A stretch of 64,000 nucleotides of DNA from the NCBI GenBank assembly GCA_003156715.1, contig PMHO01000057.1, forward strand, positions 633-64,632. Reading direction: 5' to 3'. Made by a program: the position numbers and the translations under genes. The first letter of the stretch is position 1; each line of letters opens with the position of its first letter. Below are positions 1 through 9,020 of this stretch, one piece after another. The stretch is from Candidatus Tityobacter terrigena (GTDB taxonomy: Bacteria; Vulcanimicrobiota; Vulcanimicrobiia; Vulcanimicrobiales; Vulcanimicrobiaceae). The notes beneath the pieces are model-generated. The model was given only the letters and a program-made list of their open reading frames with translations. It did not search any database and was not told where the DNA came from.

Positions 1-322
1 CGTTCGCGATGTTTTCGGTGTCGGTCGAGTTCAGCGCGAAGGCAGCAGCGATCGTGACGTTTCCGGTCTCGATCGTCGTGTCGATGTGATCGAGATACGG
101 CGTTCCTGCAATCTGGTCTTCGATCGGTTCGGCGACCTCGGTCTGCAGCTCGGTGGTGGAGGCTCCGCTGTACGAGACCTGCACCGTAATCGTCGGCTGG
201 CCGGTATTGGGATTTTGCTGCACGACGAGCGAGCGCAACGCAAAAATGCCGGCCAAGAGCGTGACCGTCACCAGAACGAACGTGAGCGTCGGGCGTAAGA
301 GAAACGCTCGCGTCAGCCCCAT
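1..322 (-). CDS. RND multidrug efflux transporter, N-terminal fragment (AcrB/MexB family)
   Basis: This is the inner-membrane proton-driven pump subunit of a tripartite RND efflux system; only the first 107 codons lie in the window and the gene runs off the left edge. Reading the minus strand from ATG at 320-322 gives a short cytoplasmic start (MGLTRAFLLRPTLTFVL), a first membrane helix at about residues 12-32, then the periplasmic porter-domain start with the family-typical stretch QQNPNTGQPTITVQVSYSGA and a TELQTEVAEPIEDQI segment. The ATG follows the adaptor's stop codon directly (TAGATG), so the two genes are surely co-transcribed and probably translationally coupled. Substrate cannot be told from this part. 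Confidence 0.9.
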   Translation of the reverse strand, partial: MGLTRAFLLRPTLTFVLVTVTLLAGIFALRSLVVQQNPNTGQPTITVQVSYSGASTTELQTEVAEPIEDQIAGTPYLDHIDTTIETGNVTIAAAFALNSTDTENIAN

Positions 323-1633
323 CTATTTCGTCGCTACCTTCTGCGTCGAAGGCGTCACCCGGTCACCGTTGCCGACGGTCACCGAGTTCACGTTCTTGAT
401 CACGAGTTCGCCGTTCGCTACCCCGGTCACGACGGCGTTGGCGCCGTCTTCGGCAATCTCGTTGACCGGCTTCTGATGGACGACGCCGCCGTCGACGGTG
501 TAGACGGTCGTTCGCGTATCGTCGATGAAGGCCGTCATCGGAATCACGAGCCCACGCGCAGGCGGGAGGTCGACGAACCCGTTCACCGGCATGCCGGCGT
601 GAAGATGGTAGTCGGCGTTGCCGACCAGGACCTTCACCGTGAAATTGGTCGTTCCGGGCTGGATTTGGTCGAGCACCGCGTCGACGGTTCCGTGATCTTT
701 GTGCACCTGCGGATTGGCGCTGTAGGTCGTATTGACTTCGACCGAGGCGCCGGCTCCGCGCCGGATGCTGACGACTTGGGCGGTCGATGCCGGCAGAAGC
801 GCGTAGACTTGCGAATTCTGTTCGAGCGTGAAGAGTTGCCGTGAGGCTGGGTACTCGCCGGGATTGGCGTTGACGGATTCGACCACGCCGTCGACCGGCG
901 CCACGATGACGGCGCGGGAGATCTCGAGTTTGAGCTGGTTGACGGTCGCCTGGGCTGCATCGACAGCCGCCCGAGCGGCCTCGAGTTCTTGTTGCTGGAC
1001 GCCGGCGTTAAACCCGCTTCCGTTTGCGGTGTTGTTCACGATTGCGGCGTTGAGCGAGGCGCGCGCAGCGGAGACTGCTTGACGGTCCGCGTCGACGGTG
1101 ACGCGCTGCTGATCGACCGTTTGCGCGGAGATGTAGCCGTTGACGGCGAGCGCTTCGTAGCGCCGAAGGTCGGTTTCCGCTCCCGTCAGATTCACTTGCG
1201 CCTGTCGCAAAGATGCCTGCGCCGAGGTCACGCTCGACGAATTCTGCGACGTCGTCGCCGCTGCCTGATAGACGGCCTGTGCGAGGCGCGCCGCATCTTC
1301 TCCGACGACGCGTTCGGAGGAAACCAATTGTGCTTGGAGATCGTCGACCAAGAGCCTCGCCAATACCTGGCCGGCCCGAACCTGCTGGCCCTCGACCACG
1401 TCGACTTCGGAGATAGGCTCGGACAGATCTGCCGTCACCGCGACCTGACGGTACGGTGCAATCACGCCGGCGATCTGAACGCTCGGCGAAATCGTGCCCT
1501 CGCGAACGGCTACCGTCTGCACCTGCGGGGGCGGTGGGGTCGCCTTGGCGTTCCCCTCCGCCTTGCCGCCGCAGCCGCTGCAGACGACGCAGAGCACCAG
1601 CATAAAAAACCGCAACGTGGCGTCGCTGTTCAC
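323..1633 (-). CDS. RND efflux periplasmic adaptor (membrane fusion protein, HlyD/AcrA family)
   Basis: A 436-residue adaptor linking the inner-membrane RND pump to an outer-membrane channel. The N-terminus has a hydrophobic segment ending in a lipobox-like VCSGC at about residues 17-21, so a lipoprotein anchored in the inner membrane is likely. A biotinyl-lipoyl half-motif (about 70-100, VVEGQQVRAGQVLARL), a long alpha-hairpin rich in Gln/Ala (about 100-220), the second lipoyl half (VIVAPVDGVVESVNANPGE) and a beta-barrel/membrane-proximal region follow in the normal MFP order. It is immediately upstream of the transporter start at 322. No TolC-like gene is visible in the window. Confidence 0.92.
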   Translation of the reverse strand: MNSDATLRFFMLVLCVVCSGCGGKAEGNAKATPPPPQVQTVAVREGTISPSVQIAGVIAPYRQVAVTADLSEPISEVDVVEGQQVRAGQVLARLLVDDLQAQLVSSERVVGEDAARLAQAVYQAAATTSQNSSSVTSAQASLRQAQVNLTGAETDLRRYEALAVNGYISAQTVDQQRVTVDADRQAVSAARASLNAAIVNNTANGSGFNAGVQQQELEAARAAVDAAQATVNQLKLEISRAVIVAPVDGVVESVNANPGEYPASRQLFTLEQNSQVYALLPASTAQVVSIRRGAGASVEVNTTYSANPQVHKDHGTVDAVLDQIQPGTTNFTVKVLVGNADYHLHAGMPVNGFVDLPPARGLVIPMTAFIDDTRTTVYTVDGGVVHQKPVNEIAEDGANAVVTGVANGELVIKNVNSVTVGNGDRVTPSTQKVATK

Positions 1634-1802
1634 AATATAACGCAGTGTTTCCCTTGCCGCCGCCAGCTAAACCGCTCGTCTGAGAAGCCCCCGTGAGCGC
1701 CGAACGCTTGCGCGACGGCGCTTCCTTAAGGGAAGCTGGGAAAGCCGGCGTTTGCGACACATCCGATCGAAGCGCTCGCCGCAACCGTCCGGCTTGCTCT
1801 TC

Positions 1803-3116
1803 TTACGCCGTTTTTTGCCGGTTCCGGGTAACGAATGCGACCAGCGCGACGAGCAGTATGAGGGCGAGCAACGCCCCGAGCCGAAGGCCCCATGGCGTAA
1901 ACTGGGCGATGCGCGCGCTGCGCGCGCACGCCGCGTAGGGGGCAGTCGATAGGACGGTGGCGGCGCACAAGTAATATCGCCAGTTGGCGTCGGTAATCTC
2001 GATCGATCCGGCGCCGTCATAGAGCCGGGCGAACGTTTGCCGCAGGTTGCGATTCCGTTCCATCCGCCTCTGCAGTTCGAGCAGATCGGGACCCGTGAAG
2101 CGCTCGACCCCGAGCGAGTTCAGACCACCGATCGCCCGCCAACGTTTCCAGTCAAAGGAAAACTCGGTAGCATTACGGATCGTCCCATGCCCGTCGACAT
2201 CGATGCGCAGGAACGACGGCGCGTTGTAAAAGATCGGCGAAACCGATGGCGCGAGTAAGACGGGGACCGGTCGGGAGCCGCCCGCTCCGATCAACCGGTA
2301 CGCAAACTTGTGCGAGTGGGCGGCCAGCACGAGCGCAACGTGGTTCGCCGGATCGTCCACGAGCGCTTGCAGACGCGCATCCGCGTCGGGGCTTAGGAAC
2401 GGGACGACGAACAAACCGCGGGTGAACTGGGTCGAGAAGACGTCGATGCCGGGCGGGATGTGGAGGACTAGCCAATTGTGCGAGCCGGCCGATCCCGCGC
2501 GGAGCATGCCTCGCAGCTCCGAGAAGGCGCGCAGGGTGGGATCGGAACCGCGGCCGCAGCGGTTGCGGTAACGCGGCGACCAGTACACGTCGTTGACGAC
2601 CACCGCACGCAGTTTCGGGATTGGAAGCGAGGCAACGTACGAGCCGTCGCGCGCGAACGTTCGCATGAAACCGGGGGCGGCGCCGTTCCGATCGACGAGT
2701 GGGGCCCATGCCTGGGCGACCGCCCGCAAGAAGGCGCCGCCGGGGGTTATTTCGTAGTCGCCGCAGTCGGAGTCGTTGTTCCCGAGCGTGATGACGAATT
2801 GACTACCCGGAAAGGTTCGATCGAAGCGGCGCGCGAGCTCGCGCATCGTCGGCGCCGCATCCCATCCATAAAAGCCGTGTGCGAGAAAGTCGCCGGGGAT
2901 GATGACGACCGGTGGATGCGGTTCGGCCGCGCGCAACGCGCCGAACAGCGAGTCGAGCAAGGCCTGTTGCGTATCGCTGCCGGGGTGCGAGGCCGGGTGG
3001 TAGAGCGGATTGTAGTGAATGTCGCTGACGACGAGCCATGAAGCCCCGTCGGCCCGTTCCGGCCGGCCGATGAACATGACGATCGCGCAGACGAGCGCGA
3101 GGGACGCGAGCCGCAT
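1803..3116 (-). CDS. Secreted, membrane-anchored metallophosphoesterase (acid sphingomyelinase-like phosphodiesterase fold)
   Basis: A 437-residue calcineurin-like phosphoesterase. Metal-binding blocks are visible in order: VSDIHYNP (D-x-H), IPGDFLAHG (GD), LGNNDSDCGDYE (the GN-[HN]-[DE] block with the extra Cys typical of sphingomyelinase-like enzymes), LHIPPGID and AAHSHKF (late H-x-H). It starts with a signal/anchor helix and ends with a single C-terminal membrane helix (about the last 30 residues) followed by RNRQKTA, so the catalytic domain should face the periplasm. I choose ATG 3116 because AAGGG lies 5 bases upstream; an in-frame ATG at 3176 is possible but would put 20 charged residues before the signal helix. 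The substrate (phospholipid head group, nucleotide or other diester) is not determined. Confidence 0.8.
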   Translation of the reverse strand: MRLASLALVCAIVMFIGRPERADGASWLVVSDIHYNPLYHPASHPGSDTQQALLDSLFGALRAAEPHPPVVIIPGDFLAHGFYGWDAAPTMRELARRFDRTFPGSQFVITLGNNDSDCGDYEITPGGAFLRAVAQAWAPLVDRNGAAPGFMRTFARDGSYVASLPIPKLRAVVVNDVYWSPRYRNRCGRGSDPTLRAFSELRGMLRAGSAGSHNWLVLHIPPGIDVFSTQFTRGLFVVPFLSPDADARLQALVDDPANHVALVLAAHSHKFAYRLIGAGGSRPVPVLLAPSVSPIFYNAPSFLRIDVDGHGTIRNATEFSFDWKRWRAIGGLNSLGVERFTGPDLLELQRRMERNRNLRQTFARLYDGAGSIEITDANWRYYLCAATVLSTAPYAACARSARIAQFTPWGLRLGALLALILLVALVAFVTRNRQKTA

Positions 3117-3260
3117 ACGACCCTTCTTCTTCACGGGCGCCGGCGATGCTCCGCCGCCTATTCCTCGACGGGTCATTGCCGTACGGTCGCGAATTGACGT
3201 CCCGACCGTCTCGAATGCGATGAAATCCGCGCGTCCCTACTTTGTCTCCGGAGGTCCGCC

Positions 3261-4151
3261 GTGAACTGTCCTAGCTGCCAAGCGCCCCTTGTGCCCGGCG
3301 CCAAATTTTGTGCCAACTGCGGCGCGCCGGCGCCGCAAGCGACTCAGGTCGGTGCGTACACCGAGCCGCTTCCCGAGACGGACAATCCGAAGGATCCGAT
3401 CGTCGTCGGCGACATGACGATCAAGATCGAGGGCGAACTCGTACCCGTCGCCGACGTCGAACTGGGTCGCCAGCAAACGATTTATTTCGAGCATCACATC
3501 TTGCTTTGGAAACAACCGAACGTCACGCTCGGCTTCATGAATCTCAAGAATGCGGGCAAGCGCTTCTTCTCCGGCTTGCAGATCTTCATTTCAACGGCGC
3601 AAGGGCCGGGCAACATCGCCTTTTCGCGCGAAGCGCCGGGACAGATCGTGGCGCTGCGCTTGCGGCCCGGCCAAGCCGTCGACGTGCGCGAGCATCAGTT
3701 TCTGCTAGCGACGAGCAACGTTGCCTACGACTTCTACTGGCAGCAAGGTCTGGCCAACGTCTTGCTGGCACGCACCGGTCTCTTCATCGACCGCTTCACC
3801 GCGCAACAGGAAGGCGTCGTGCTGTTGCACGGCTACGGTAACGTCTTCGAAAAGACGCTCGGCCCAGGCGAAGTCCTCGACGTCGAGCCGGGTGCTTGGC
3901 TTTGGAAGGACGCCAACGTGCGCATGGACACCGTTTCGGTTCTGCAGTCGCAGGGCGCGGGCGGCCTGCTCGGGGCGCTCGGAGCCTTCGTTGGGGGAGC
4001 GGCCCTGGTCCTCAACCGCTTCTACGGTCCCGGTCGGATTGGGATGCAGTCGATGACCTATCACGAGCCGCAGCGCGAAGGCGCGCAGCAGGCCGGCGGC
4101 ACGAGCAACATCGGCGGCGTCCTCGGCTCACTCTTCGGCGACCGCCAGTAG
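3261..4151 (+). CDS. Zinc-ribbon plus AIM24-family protein
   Basis: A 296-residue protein with an N-terminal zinc ribbon (CPSCQAPLVPGAKFCANCGAP, four Cys in two CxxC knuckles) followed by a beta-rich domain of about 200 residues resembling the AIM24/TRAP-like family. That domain contains many Gly/Val strands, a glycine-rich helix GAGGLLGALGAFVGGAA near residue 235 and RIGMQSMTYHEPQ near the end. AIM24-type bacterial proteins have no settled function. Start is GTG 3261 with a strong GGAGG at 6 bases spacing. It diverges from the phosphoesterase gene and is convergent with the next gene, 11 bases away. Confidence 0.75.
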   Translation: MNCPSCQAPLVPGAKFCANCGAPAPQATQVGAYTEPLPETDNPKDPIVVGDMTIKIEGELVPVADVELGRQQTIYFEHHILLWKQPNVTLGFMNLKNAGKRFFSGLQIFISTAQGPGNIAFSREAPGQIVALRLRPGQAVDVREHQFLLATSNVAYDFYWQQGLANVLLARTGLFIDRFTAQQEGVVLLHGYGNVFEKTLGPGEVLDVEPGAWLWKDANVRMDTVSVLQSQGAGGLLGALGAFVGGAALVLNRFYGPGRIGMQSMTYHEPQREGAQQAGGTSNIGGVLGSLFGDRQ

Positions 4152-4162
4152 AGCATCAACGT

Positions 4163-4798
4163 TTAGACGATTCCGTTTCGAATGGCGTGGACCGCAGCTT
4201 GCGCGCGTGCGGTGACGTTCAGCTTCGCGAAGATTCGGCCGACGTGGTTCTCGACGGTCCTTTCGGATAGTTTGAGCCGAGCGCTGATTTGCTTGTTGGC
4301 TAGACCCTTGGCGATCAGCTTGAGGACCTCCATTTCACGCAGCGACAGCTCCATGCTGTCTCGCTTGCCGTCATTTTGGCTGCGCTTGCGTAGGAGGCCG
4401 GCGGCGACGCTGGGGTCGACGTATGAATAGCCTCTGCCCACCATCTTTAAGGCGGATACGACCTCGGCCGGCGATATGTTCTTCACGATGTACGCATCGG
4501 CGCCGGCGCTGAGGCAGCGCTGCATGACCTCCGGCAGCGAGTGAATCGACAACACGCACACCCGAGGCCGCGATTCTAGCTTGGCACATACCGCAATGTG
4601 TCGTTCGACGTTGCCGGCCTGACCGTCGATGTCGAGGACGATGAGGTCGGGCCGGCCGGCGTCGAGCCGCTTAGCAACGACGCTCCGATACTCGCCGACG
4701 ACCGTAAACTCCGAATCGGCGGCGAGGATCGCGCTGAGAGCTTTTGCGAAAAGAGTGTGGCATTCGACGATCGCCACTCGGTACTGCGGTAACTCCAT
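4163..4798 (-). CDS. NarL/LuxR-type response regulator (receiver plus HTH)
   Basis: A 211-residue regulator: receiver domain (about 1-125) and LuxR-type HTH (about 145-208; SLREMEVLKLIAKGLANKQI and SERTVENHVGRIFAKLNV). In the receiver the phospho-acceptor Asp (IVLDIDG), the switch Ser (CVLSIHS) and the Lys (YIVKNIS) are present, but the usual acidic pair near the start is changed to Glu-Cys (VAIVECHTLF). Phosphorylation may therefore be altered. Start ATG 4798 is chosen because the receiver fold begins there; the frame is open further upstream but reads as non-coding Arg/Pro-rich sequence. No histidine kinase is nearby. It sits just downstream of the exopolysaccharide operon, 20 bases from the methyltransferase stop, so it may be that operon's last gene. 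Confidence 0.88.
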   Translation of the reverse strand: MELPQYRVAIVECHTLFAKALSAILAADSEFTVVGEYRSVVAKRLDAGRPDLIVLDIDGQAGNVERHIAVCAKLESRPRVCVLSIHSLPEVMQRCLSAGADAYIVKNISPAEVVSALKMVGRGYSYVDPSVAAGLLRKRSQNDGKRDSMELSLREMEVLKLIAKGLANKQISARLKLSERTVENHVGRIFAKLNVTARAQAAVHAIRNGIV

Positions 4799-4818
4799 CT
4801 CACTGCGCTCTACAGCCG

Positions 4819-5487
4819 TCACCACCCGTGATAGGCGACGATGCTCTTGGTCATGCCGAGGAAATGTTCTCGGTACAGTGCCGCCTCTGGGAACAGCGTT
4901 TGCATCTCGCGGATGGTCAGCAGGCGGATCGAGCGCACGATTTCCTTCGCGATGTGCTGGTCGCGCTCGCGCGGCACCCACCCCAGGCGAGATTGGCGCA
5001 GGAGGAACGCCCGCAAGTCGATCGGCATGAACTGAAATCCCGGAACGAGAAAGTGCGGCTCGATCGGAAAAATTGCATTCGGCGTCTGGACGAAATAACG
5101 CTTGGCGACGCGCCGTATTTCGATTGCCATCTTTCGCTGATCGTCAAGGTCGCCGACGTGTTCGATGACCGAATTCGAATAAACGACGTCGATGGCTCCG
5201 TCCGCGAACGAACTCAGATCGCGCGCGTCGCCGATGAGGGTGTCGAAACGTGGATCGTCGATCGCTTCGCTGCGGACGTTTAAGATGACGACGCGGACAC
5301 CATCGTTTGCGTCCTTCAACCTCTTCCAGAAATCCGCCGTACCGCCGACGTCGAGGATCGTAAGCGGCCGGGGCACTCGCGCGAGCAAATGTCGGAAGAA
5401 TGCGAGCCGGCGTGCTCGCAGGCGCGCGGCAAGCGATGTCTGATTGCGGTGGTCCGCGAAACGCGAGAACAGGGAGGTCACCGTCAT
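4819..5487 (-). CDS. Class I SAM-dependent methyltransferase
   Basis: A 222-residue Methyltransf_11-like enzyme. Motif I is ILDVGGTADFWKRL (about residue 38), with Asn/Arg (LNVRSE) at the end of strand 2, an acidic DARDLSSFAD loop and VVYSNSVIEHVGDL (motif IV/post-motif). The SNSVIEH pattern is common in methyltransferases of polysaccharide and lipid clusters. Last clear biosynthetic gene of the operon that starts at wza, so O-methylation of a polymer or a lipid-linked intermediate is the likely job. An AGAGG lies 8 bases before ATG 5487. Confidence 0.82.
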   Translation of the reverse strand: MTVTSLFSRFADHRNQTSLAARLRARRLAFFRHLLARVPRPLTILDVGGTADFWKRLKDANDGVRVVILNVRSEAIDDPRFDTLIGDARDLSSFADGAIDVVYSNSVIEHVGDLDDQRKMAIEIRRVAKRYFVQTPNAIFPIEPHFLVPGFQFMPIDLRAFLLRQSRLGWVPRERDQHIAKEIVRSIRLLTIREMQTLFPEAALYREHFLGMTKSIVAYHGW

Positions 5488-5577
5488 CGTTCCACGCCTC
5501 TGCAGCGGAACGGCGCGGCCGGGAAGTTTTGTCGCAAGTCGGCAACCATTTCGTCCTTCTCGATTCGGGCTCGTGCC

Positions 5578-6561
5578 TCAGCGCGCTGCACGGTCTGGCC
5601 GATCGTAGGCTTGGTACGTGTGACCGAAGAGCCCGGCAAAGCCGCCGAGTCCGTGCGCCACGTCGCTGAGTGCCCGTACGGCGCCTGTGCGCCCGCGCAG
5701 CAGCATGCCTGGGACGAGCGTCGCGCATCCGCGGCCGATGCGGGCGCATGCCTTGAGCGCGCGAAGCGCGAACGCCCGCGCCCGGCCGTCCAAGCGGCGG
5801 TCGCAGAGCGAGAGCGTGTTGCCGCGGCGAAAGTTCAACTGCAGAATGTAGGTAGCGGTCAAGCGCTCGGCAGACATGGACTCCTCGGCGACGGCGTGCG
5901 CGGCATACGCGAGCTTTGCGCCACGGCCGAGCATCTCGCGAAAGAACATCAGATCTTCGCCCCCGGCGAAGTTGAGCGCGAGATCGAAGCGAACGCCGAG
6001 CCGCTCGATCGAGCTGACCCGCAGGAGACAGTTGCCGCTATAGCCGTCCTTGACGCTCGATCCATCCGCATATACCGGCAAATCGAAGAATTTGCCGGTG
6101 CGCAACCAATGCGATGCATTGGGCGGAAGCAGACGCGGAACGGGTCCGACGACGCCATCGGCTTGCGTCCTCTCTTGGACTCGCATCAGCTCGAGCAGCC
6201 ACTGCGACTGGGGAAGCTCGTCGTCGTCGATCATGGCAAGAAAATCGAAGCGTTCGCGCACCCAGCTTAGGGCAAAGTTGCGGACCGATGACAGGCCGGG
6301 CTCCTTCACGTGCGCGTACGAGAGGGCGAATGGGAAACGTTCGCGCAGGTCGGCGATGGCAGGGCCGGCCGACTGCGCCGGATCGTTGTCCATGACGAGG
6401 ACTTCGACCACGCAGGCAGTCGGGATGGCGAGAGCTGCGACTCCACCGAGCAGGCGCCGGAGCAGTTCGGGACGGCGATAGGTCGGAATCGCGACGCAGA
6501 CGCGCAGCGGCCGGCTGCGCGTGGGGATCGCTTCGGCGGCGGAAACGATAGCCTCAGTCAT
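5578..6561 (-). CDS. Family 2 glycosyltransferase
   Basis: A 327-residue GT-A fold transferase. It opens with the nucleotide-binding strand (VCVAIPTYRRPELLRRLLGG), has a first acidic motif (VMDNDPAQSAG), the FLAMIDDDELPQSQWLLEL stretch that carries the metal-binding D-D-D/E, and GYSGNCLLRVSSIERLG plus GGEDLMFF, where the acceptor-side ED is expected. No clear membrane helices. It probably adds one sugar to the lipid-linked repeat unit on the cytoplasmic face. Its ATG overlaps the upstream glycosyltransferase by 8 bases. Confidence 0.88.
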   Translation of the reverse strand: MTEAIVSAAEAIPTRSRPLRVCVAIPTYRRPELLRRLLGGVAALAIPTACVVEVLVMDNDPAQSAGPAIADLRERFPFALSYAHVKEPGLSSVRNFALSWVRERFDFLAMIDDDELPQSQWLLELMRVQERTQADGVVGPVPRLLPPNASHWLRTGKFFDLPVYADGSSVKDGYSGNCLLRVSSIERLGVRFDLALNFAGGEDLMFFREMLGRGAKLAYAAHAVAEESMSAERLTATYILQLNFRRGNTLSLCDRRLDGRARAFALRALKACARIGRGCATLVPGMLLRGRTGAVRALSDVAHGLGGFAGLFGHTYQAYDRPDRAAR

Positions 6562-7579
6562 ACTGCAACTCGAGGCCGGAGTCGGCCAGACGGCGCTGCC
6601 ACCAACCTTGGCGCGCCAGGCGATGAAAGCGCTGAACGGTGAGCCGCGCGGGGGCGATCAGGTTCAGGCCTGTCTTCGCAAAGATCCAACCCAACGTTCC
6701 TTTCACGCTGCTGGGGAATCCCGCAGGATCGAGGCTACCGGCGAGACGGCGCGCATGCTCGTCGAAGCCATACATCAGGAAGCGAAAGTAAAGCGAGCGC
6801 AGGACGTTATCGCGCAGGCGGCGAGCTTGGCCGGGCGAGAGCAATGGGCCGAGCTCGCTAAGGAGCGAAAGCTCTGCGCCGAGCGCGGCCTCGTAGTCAT
6901 TTAGAATCCCGCGACATTTTCCGCCGATCGTCTGCCGGTAGACGGCGAGGCGCCGGCACGTCGAATAGATTGGAAAACGACGGGTAGCACGGAGGATGAA
7001 TTCGTGATCCTCGTGGTAGGAGTTGGGATGGAACGTTCCCACCGCGTCGAAGACTTTGCGATCGAACAGGCAGAGACTCGGCATGAGGAAATCTTCGCCG
7101 TCGATGAGCAGTTCGAAGGCGTTGCCGGCGTGGCGCCGCACCGGCGAAGCGTGTAGCAACCGGCCGCGGTCGTCGACGGCGTAGTGAGAGCTGTACGCGA
7201 TCGCTACCGGGGCGGCGGCGTGCTTGAGGACCGCAAGTTCGGTTTCGATCTTTTCCGGAAGCCAGCGGTCGTCGCAGTCCAGGAAAGCCACGTAGCGGCC
7301 GCGCGCCCGGGCGAGCCCGGCGTTGCGCGCCGCGCCCGTTCCAGCGTTGGCCTGTCGCAAGACGTGCACGCGCGGATCGTCGATGGTAGCGAGTCGCGCA
7401 AGGGTGCCGTCGGTTGAGCCGTCGTCGACGACCCACACCTCGAGTGCGCGGTGCGTCTGCGCAAGAGCCGAGCGGACGGCACCGAGAACGAAAAGCTCAC
7501 CTTGATAGACCGGGATGATGACCGAAACGAGCGTTTCAGCCGTGGGCGGCGCGGGAGGCGCCGTCATCGTTGCGCTCAC
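6554..7579 (-). CDS. Family 2 glycosyltransferase
   Basis: A 341-residue GT2 enzyme with a canonical start (VSVIIPVYQGELFVLGAVRS), the VVDDGSTDGT motif, NAGTGAARNAGLARARG, and AFLDCDDRWLPEKIE (DxD equivalent). GEDFLMPSLCLFDRKVFD and NSYHEDHEFILRA give the acceptor-binding region. Second of two consecutive GT2 genes in the exopolysaccharide operon, overlapping both neighbours by a few bases (4 with the flippase, 8 with the next GT2), so it belongs to one tightly coupled transcript. Confidence 0.9.
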   Translation of the reverse strand: MSATMTAPPAPPTAETLVSVIIPVYQGELFVLGAVRSALAQTHRALEVWVVDDGSTDGTLARLATIDDPRVHVLRQANAGTGAARNAGLARARGRYVAFLDCDDRWLPEKIETELAVLKHAAAPVAIAYSSHYAVDDRGRLLHASPVRRHAGNAFELLIDGEDFLMPSLCLFDRKVFDAVGTFHPNSYHEDHEFILRATRRFPIYSTCRRLAVYRQTIGGKCRGILNDYEAALGAELSLLSELGPLLSPGQARRLRDNVLRSLYFRFLMYGFDEHARRLAGSLDPAGFPSSVKGTLGWIFAKTGLNLIAPARLTVQRFHRLARQGWWQRRLADSGLELQYD

Positions 7580-9009
7580 GAGCGCGTTAACCCCGCCGCG
7601 GGCGAGAACGATCCTACATACGCGCGAATTCCATGCATGTGCGTGAGCGCGATCGCTACGGCATAGACAAGAGCCCCGACGACGGCGGCAGCAGCGAGGC
7701 CGGGCACGCTCGAACGTCCCGGCACGAGGACCATCGCGCCGACCATAGCTGCGGTGGCGGCACCCACTTTAAGCCAACTCTGCGTTGGGATCGGCACGTG
7801 CATCAAGCGACGCGCCCAGAGAATGCTGAAAACGAGGCCCGTCCCTTCAGCAAGCAACATCGCGAGCGCTGCACCCACCGCGCCGTAGCGGCCGATCGAC
7901 CAAAGGCTGAATGCGATCGTCAGAACGACGCGCAGGATCGTATTGACGGCGAGGGCTCGCGTATCGCGGGCGATCTCGAACGCTTGTTCGAAATAGCTGC
8001 CCCGCAGACCCGAAAGAAACATGACCGCAGCCGTAATGGCCATGACCGTTCCGGTGTGCACGTGAAACCGCGGACCAAGATAGACCTGCGAGATAGGACC
8101 GGAGAGCGCCATGAGCCCTGCAGCGGCTGGAAGTCCGACGCCGAAGACGAGCCGCGCGTTGTTCCGCATCTGTTGCGCAAGCTGTTCCTTACTCCCAAGA
8201 TCGCGGGCGCGAAAGGCAAGCGGCTGTCCTGCGAGCGTGGCCGTGCCGATCAGCATTCCGACGGTCTGCTGAGAAAAGTCGCTTGCCGCGGAGAAGATTC
8301 CGACGAGCGCGCTTCCACCCGTCGCATCGAGAACGAGACGCTGAAACGTGCTCGAGAGATAGCTCAGCGCCGCCGCGCTTGACGGCCACCCAAACTGAAA
8401 GACTTGGTGTAATAAACCGCGTTGAAGCCGACCGCGGAGTGCGCTTTTCCAGAACCCGCAGGCGCCGAATCCGGCGCAGTTTCCGATCGCAAAGCCGCCG
8501 AGGAGGGCGTTTGCTTTGAATCCCGCTACGATGAGCGCCACCGAGCTCAGCAATGCCACAAGCGCCCGGGCCGCCTGCAGCAGACCGTAGGCCACGACCT
8601 GCAAGCGTGCTTGCGCGAGCGCGACGTTTAGCTCGAACCAGCCGCTCGCGATCGCGCAGGCCGCCGTCAACAAAGCGGGTGCCCATCCCAGCTTCGGATC
8701 GTAAATGCGGACCACCGATACGATGATCCCACCGACGAGGATCGACACCGCTGCGAAAGCAACGGCGATCGTGGCCAACATGTTCGGCTCGTCGCCGGGC
8801 GCGACGGTGGCCATCATGCGGAGGCTCGCCACGCGCAACCACGAGTACCCGATCAAGCCGATCAAGAACGAGATGCTCAGCAATAAGGCGTACGTGCCGA
8901 AGCTGGCGGGGTCGAGCAGCCGTGTATACAAGGCTATCCCGGCGAAGCCGACCACCGCGGGCAAAATGCGGCCGGCGAGGTAGACCGGCCACTGTCTGAA
9001 TATCTGCAT
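7576..9009 (-). CDS. Wzx-type polysaccharide flippase (MOP/MVF superfamily)
   Basis: About 477 residues with roughly a dozen hydrophobic helices spread over the whole length and short charged loops, as expected for an O-unit/exopolysaccharide flippase. It opens with MQIFRQWPVYLAGRILPAV and has the typical early ALYTRLLDPASFGTYALLLS segment seen in Wzx proteins. It would move the undecaprenyl-linked repeat unit across the inner membrane. Start ATG 9009 lies just past the stop of the upstream gene; a GTG at 9066 would overlap that gene by 46 bases and is the alternative. Confidence 0.85.
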   Translation of the reverse strand: MQIFRQWPVYLAGRILPAVVGFAGIALYTRLLDPASFGTYALLLSISFLIGLIGYSWLRVASLRMMATVAPGDEPNMLATIAVAFAAVSILVGGIIVSVVRIYDPKLGWAPALLTAACAIASGWFELNVALAQARLQVVAYGLLQAARALVALLSSVALIVAGFKANALLGGFAIGNCAGFGACGFWKSALRGRLQRGLLHQVFQFGWPSSAAALSYLSSTFQRLVLDATGGSALVGIFSAASDFSQQTVGMLIGTATLAGQPLAFRARDLGSKEQLAQQMRNNARLVFGVGLPAAAGLMALSGPISQVYLGPRFHVHTGTVMAITAAVMFLSGLRGSYFEQAFEIARDTRALAVNTILRVVLTIAFSLWSIGRYGAVGAALAMLLAEGTGLVFSILWARRLMHVPIPTQSWLKVGAATAAMVGAMVLVPGRSSVPGLAAAAVVGALVYAVAIALTHMHGIRAYVGSFSPAAGLTRS

Positions 9010-9020
9010 GGGTCCGGCGA

